From contig NZ_JADRCR010000007.1 of the NCBI RefSeq assembly GCF_016649425.1, positions 215,934-273,346 on the forward strand: 57,413 nt of DNA, written 5' to 3'. The position numbers were made by a program, and so were the translations under genes. The notes under the pieces were generated by a model. The model did not search any database. It saw only the letters and a program-made list of their open reading frames with translations, and was not told the DNA's origin. This document shows, piece after piece, positions 56,696-57,413 of the stretch (positions are counted from its first letter, which is position 1; each line of letters opens with the position of its first letter). Origin of the DNA: Limnobaculum allomyrinae (GTDB taxonomy: Bacteria; Pseudomonadota; Gammaproteobacteria; Enterobacterales; Enterobacteriaceae).

Positions 56696-57413
56696 CTACT
56701 TACCTAATTCAACAAATTTTTTCTCTAAATCTTCAATTCGCTTAAGCAGTTTTGCTTCATTGCTAATCCGATTTTTCATAGATTCAATCATCGGAGCAAT
56801 AAGAGTACTATAATCCACTGCAAGAGAACCATCGGGTAATATAGTTACTGCAACAGGAAATTTTTCCATTATTTCCTGAGCAATTACACCAGCAGATTTG
56901 CGATCATTAAAATTTAATGTAAACGTTTTTCCAGACCACGATGACACAATATCATCAGAATTCTCTATCACTTCTATATCAGATTTTTTGGTTTCATCAG
57001 ATGTTTGAACTACTGACGTACAATATACAGATCCTGGTATAGAAAAATCACCTACTCCCGAAAACTGAAAATTTGAATCATTAACATGCAACATAACAAG
57101 GCCAACATTATTACTTGGCATATAAAGATCTAACCCTGCTATCCATGCCCTTCCAGGTTGTACTGCTTTCCATACGCTATAAGCGGCGTTCATAGCATCA
57201 CCACATTGGATCTGTAACGCAGTCCCACGCGCAGCCCATCCATTAAACCCCCCACCAGATGGAGAGACTACAATAGCAGGAGTACTCGGCCCCATAGCTT
57301 CTGAAGCGGTACTACTCCAAACCATACCTTCGCCATTTGCGCCAAAGAAATCCCAGCCCCACTGCGCGGTACCGTTATTTTTATAAACTCTACCATTCTT
57401 TAGGAAAACAGAA
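56696..57413 (-). CDS. Phage tail fibre C-terminal part with S74 chaperone domain
   Basis: The frame is open to the right window edge, giving at least 239 residues, and ends at a stop at 56696. The last 100 or so residues form an intramolecular chaperone domain (peptidase S74): SDETKKSDIEVI provides the Ser at the self-cleavage site, RKSAGVIAQEIMEKFP and AVDYSTLIAPMIESMK are family signatures, and a coiled coil (NEAKLLKRIEDLEKKFVELG) closes the protein. The domain trimerises tail fibres and is released by autoproteolysis. The receptor-binding part upstream is glycine-rich (GGGFNGWAARG). It is convergent with the ORF6N gene. Confidence 0.9.
   Translation of the reverse strand, partial: SVFLKNGRVYKNNGTAQWGWDFFGANGEGMVWSSTASEAMGPSTPAIVVSPSGGGFNGWAARGTALQIQCGDAMNAAYSVWKAVQPGRAWIAGLDLYMPSNNVGLVMLHVNDSNFQFSGVGDFSIPGSVYCTSVVQTSDETKKSDIEVIENSDDIVSSWSGKTFTLNFNDRKSAGVIAQEIMEKFPVAVTILPDGSLAVDYSTLIAPMIESMKNRISNEAKLLKRIEDLEKKFVELGK

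Larger units (their letters stand above)
55684..57413. mobile_element. End of a prophage integrated at tRNA-Pro
   Basis: Right of the intact tRNA-Pro the enteric synteny stops (yejO/narP genes expected) and phage-type genes appear: an antirepressor-like ORF6N gene behind a C4-like RNA leader and a convergent tail fibre gene cut by the window edge. No integrase is in the window, so it should lie at the far end. The attachment core is probably in the 3' half of the tRNA; it cannot be bounded without the other end. An antirepressor region next to a tail gene near att recalls P22-like genomes. Confidence 0.8.

Noticed and set aside
1..57413. CRISPR arrays, complete insertion sequences and rRNA operons
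   Set aside because: No regularly spaced repeats, transposase genes or rRNA sequence were seen anywhere in the window.

Overview
The window is a chromosomal segment of a Gram-negative gammaproteobacterium of the order Enterobacterales. Most genes from about 9.4 kb to 55.7 kb have close Escherichia coli counterparts of nearly identical length, in long syntenic runs (yegH-asmA-dcd / mrp-metG; cirA / lysP-yeiE-yeiH-nfo; yeiP / yeiR-lpxT-mepS-yejABEF-yejG-bcr-rsuA-radD-rplY-yejK-yejL-yejM-tRNA-Pro). The moderate G+C content and the gaps and insertions relative to E. coli and Yersinia suggest a deeper-branching family, perhaps Budviciaceae; that placement is inference.

Layout. 1-4252: a minus-strand chaperone-usher fimbrial operon (pilin, chaperone, usher, and a further subunit cut by the window edge), headed by 0.8 kb of very A+T-rich DNA. 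5089-7062: an EamA-family exporter behind a long structured leader or orphan sRNA locus with its own terminator. 7063-9685: ptsG (with CRP and Mlc operators and an SgrS-type target), an orphan double-glycine microcin-like peptide, and tmaR, the PTS localisation factor. 9852-19484: gnd, yegH, asmA, dcd, mrp/apbC, metG. 19647-27276: a Fur-controlled iron island with cirA, a second TonB-dependent receptor and a complete FecBCD-type ABC importer. 27514-28766: two lipoproteins. 29126-33830: lysP, yeiE, yeiH, nfo. 34045-46763: a solitary fruK with a Cra site, yeiW, an Mtr-type tryptophan permease with a TrpR-like operator, yeiP, a short fimbrial-like secreted protein, yeiR, lpxT, mepS and yejABEF. 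46824-55534: yejG, bcr, rsuA, a YecH-family gene overlapping radD, rplY, yejK, yejL, yejM. 55607-55683: tRNA-Pro(GGG), followed by the end of a prophage (C4-like antisense RNA leader, ORF6N antirepressor-type gene, and a tail fibre with an S74 chaperone domain running off the window).

Functional themes are envelope biogenesis and remodelling (fimbriae, asmA, lpxT, mepS, yejM), nutrient import (glucose PTS, siderophores, lysine, tryptophan, peptides) and translation (metG, yeiP, rsuA, rplY, tRNA-Pro). The least ordinary items are: the structured RNA locus upstream of the EamA exporter; the microcin-like gene with a perfect 38-bp palindrome in its upstream region; the C4/ant-type RNA switch of the prophage; the fruK gene without fruB or fruA; and a terminator hairpin carrying a Fur-like sequence between the siderophore ABC genes and their receptor.
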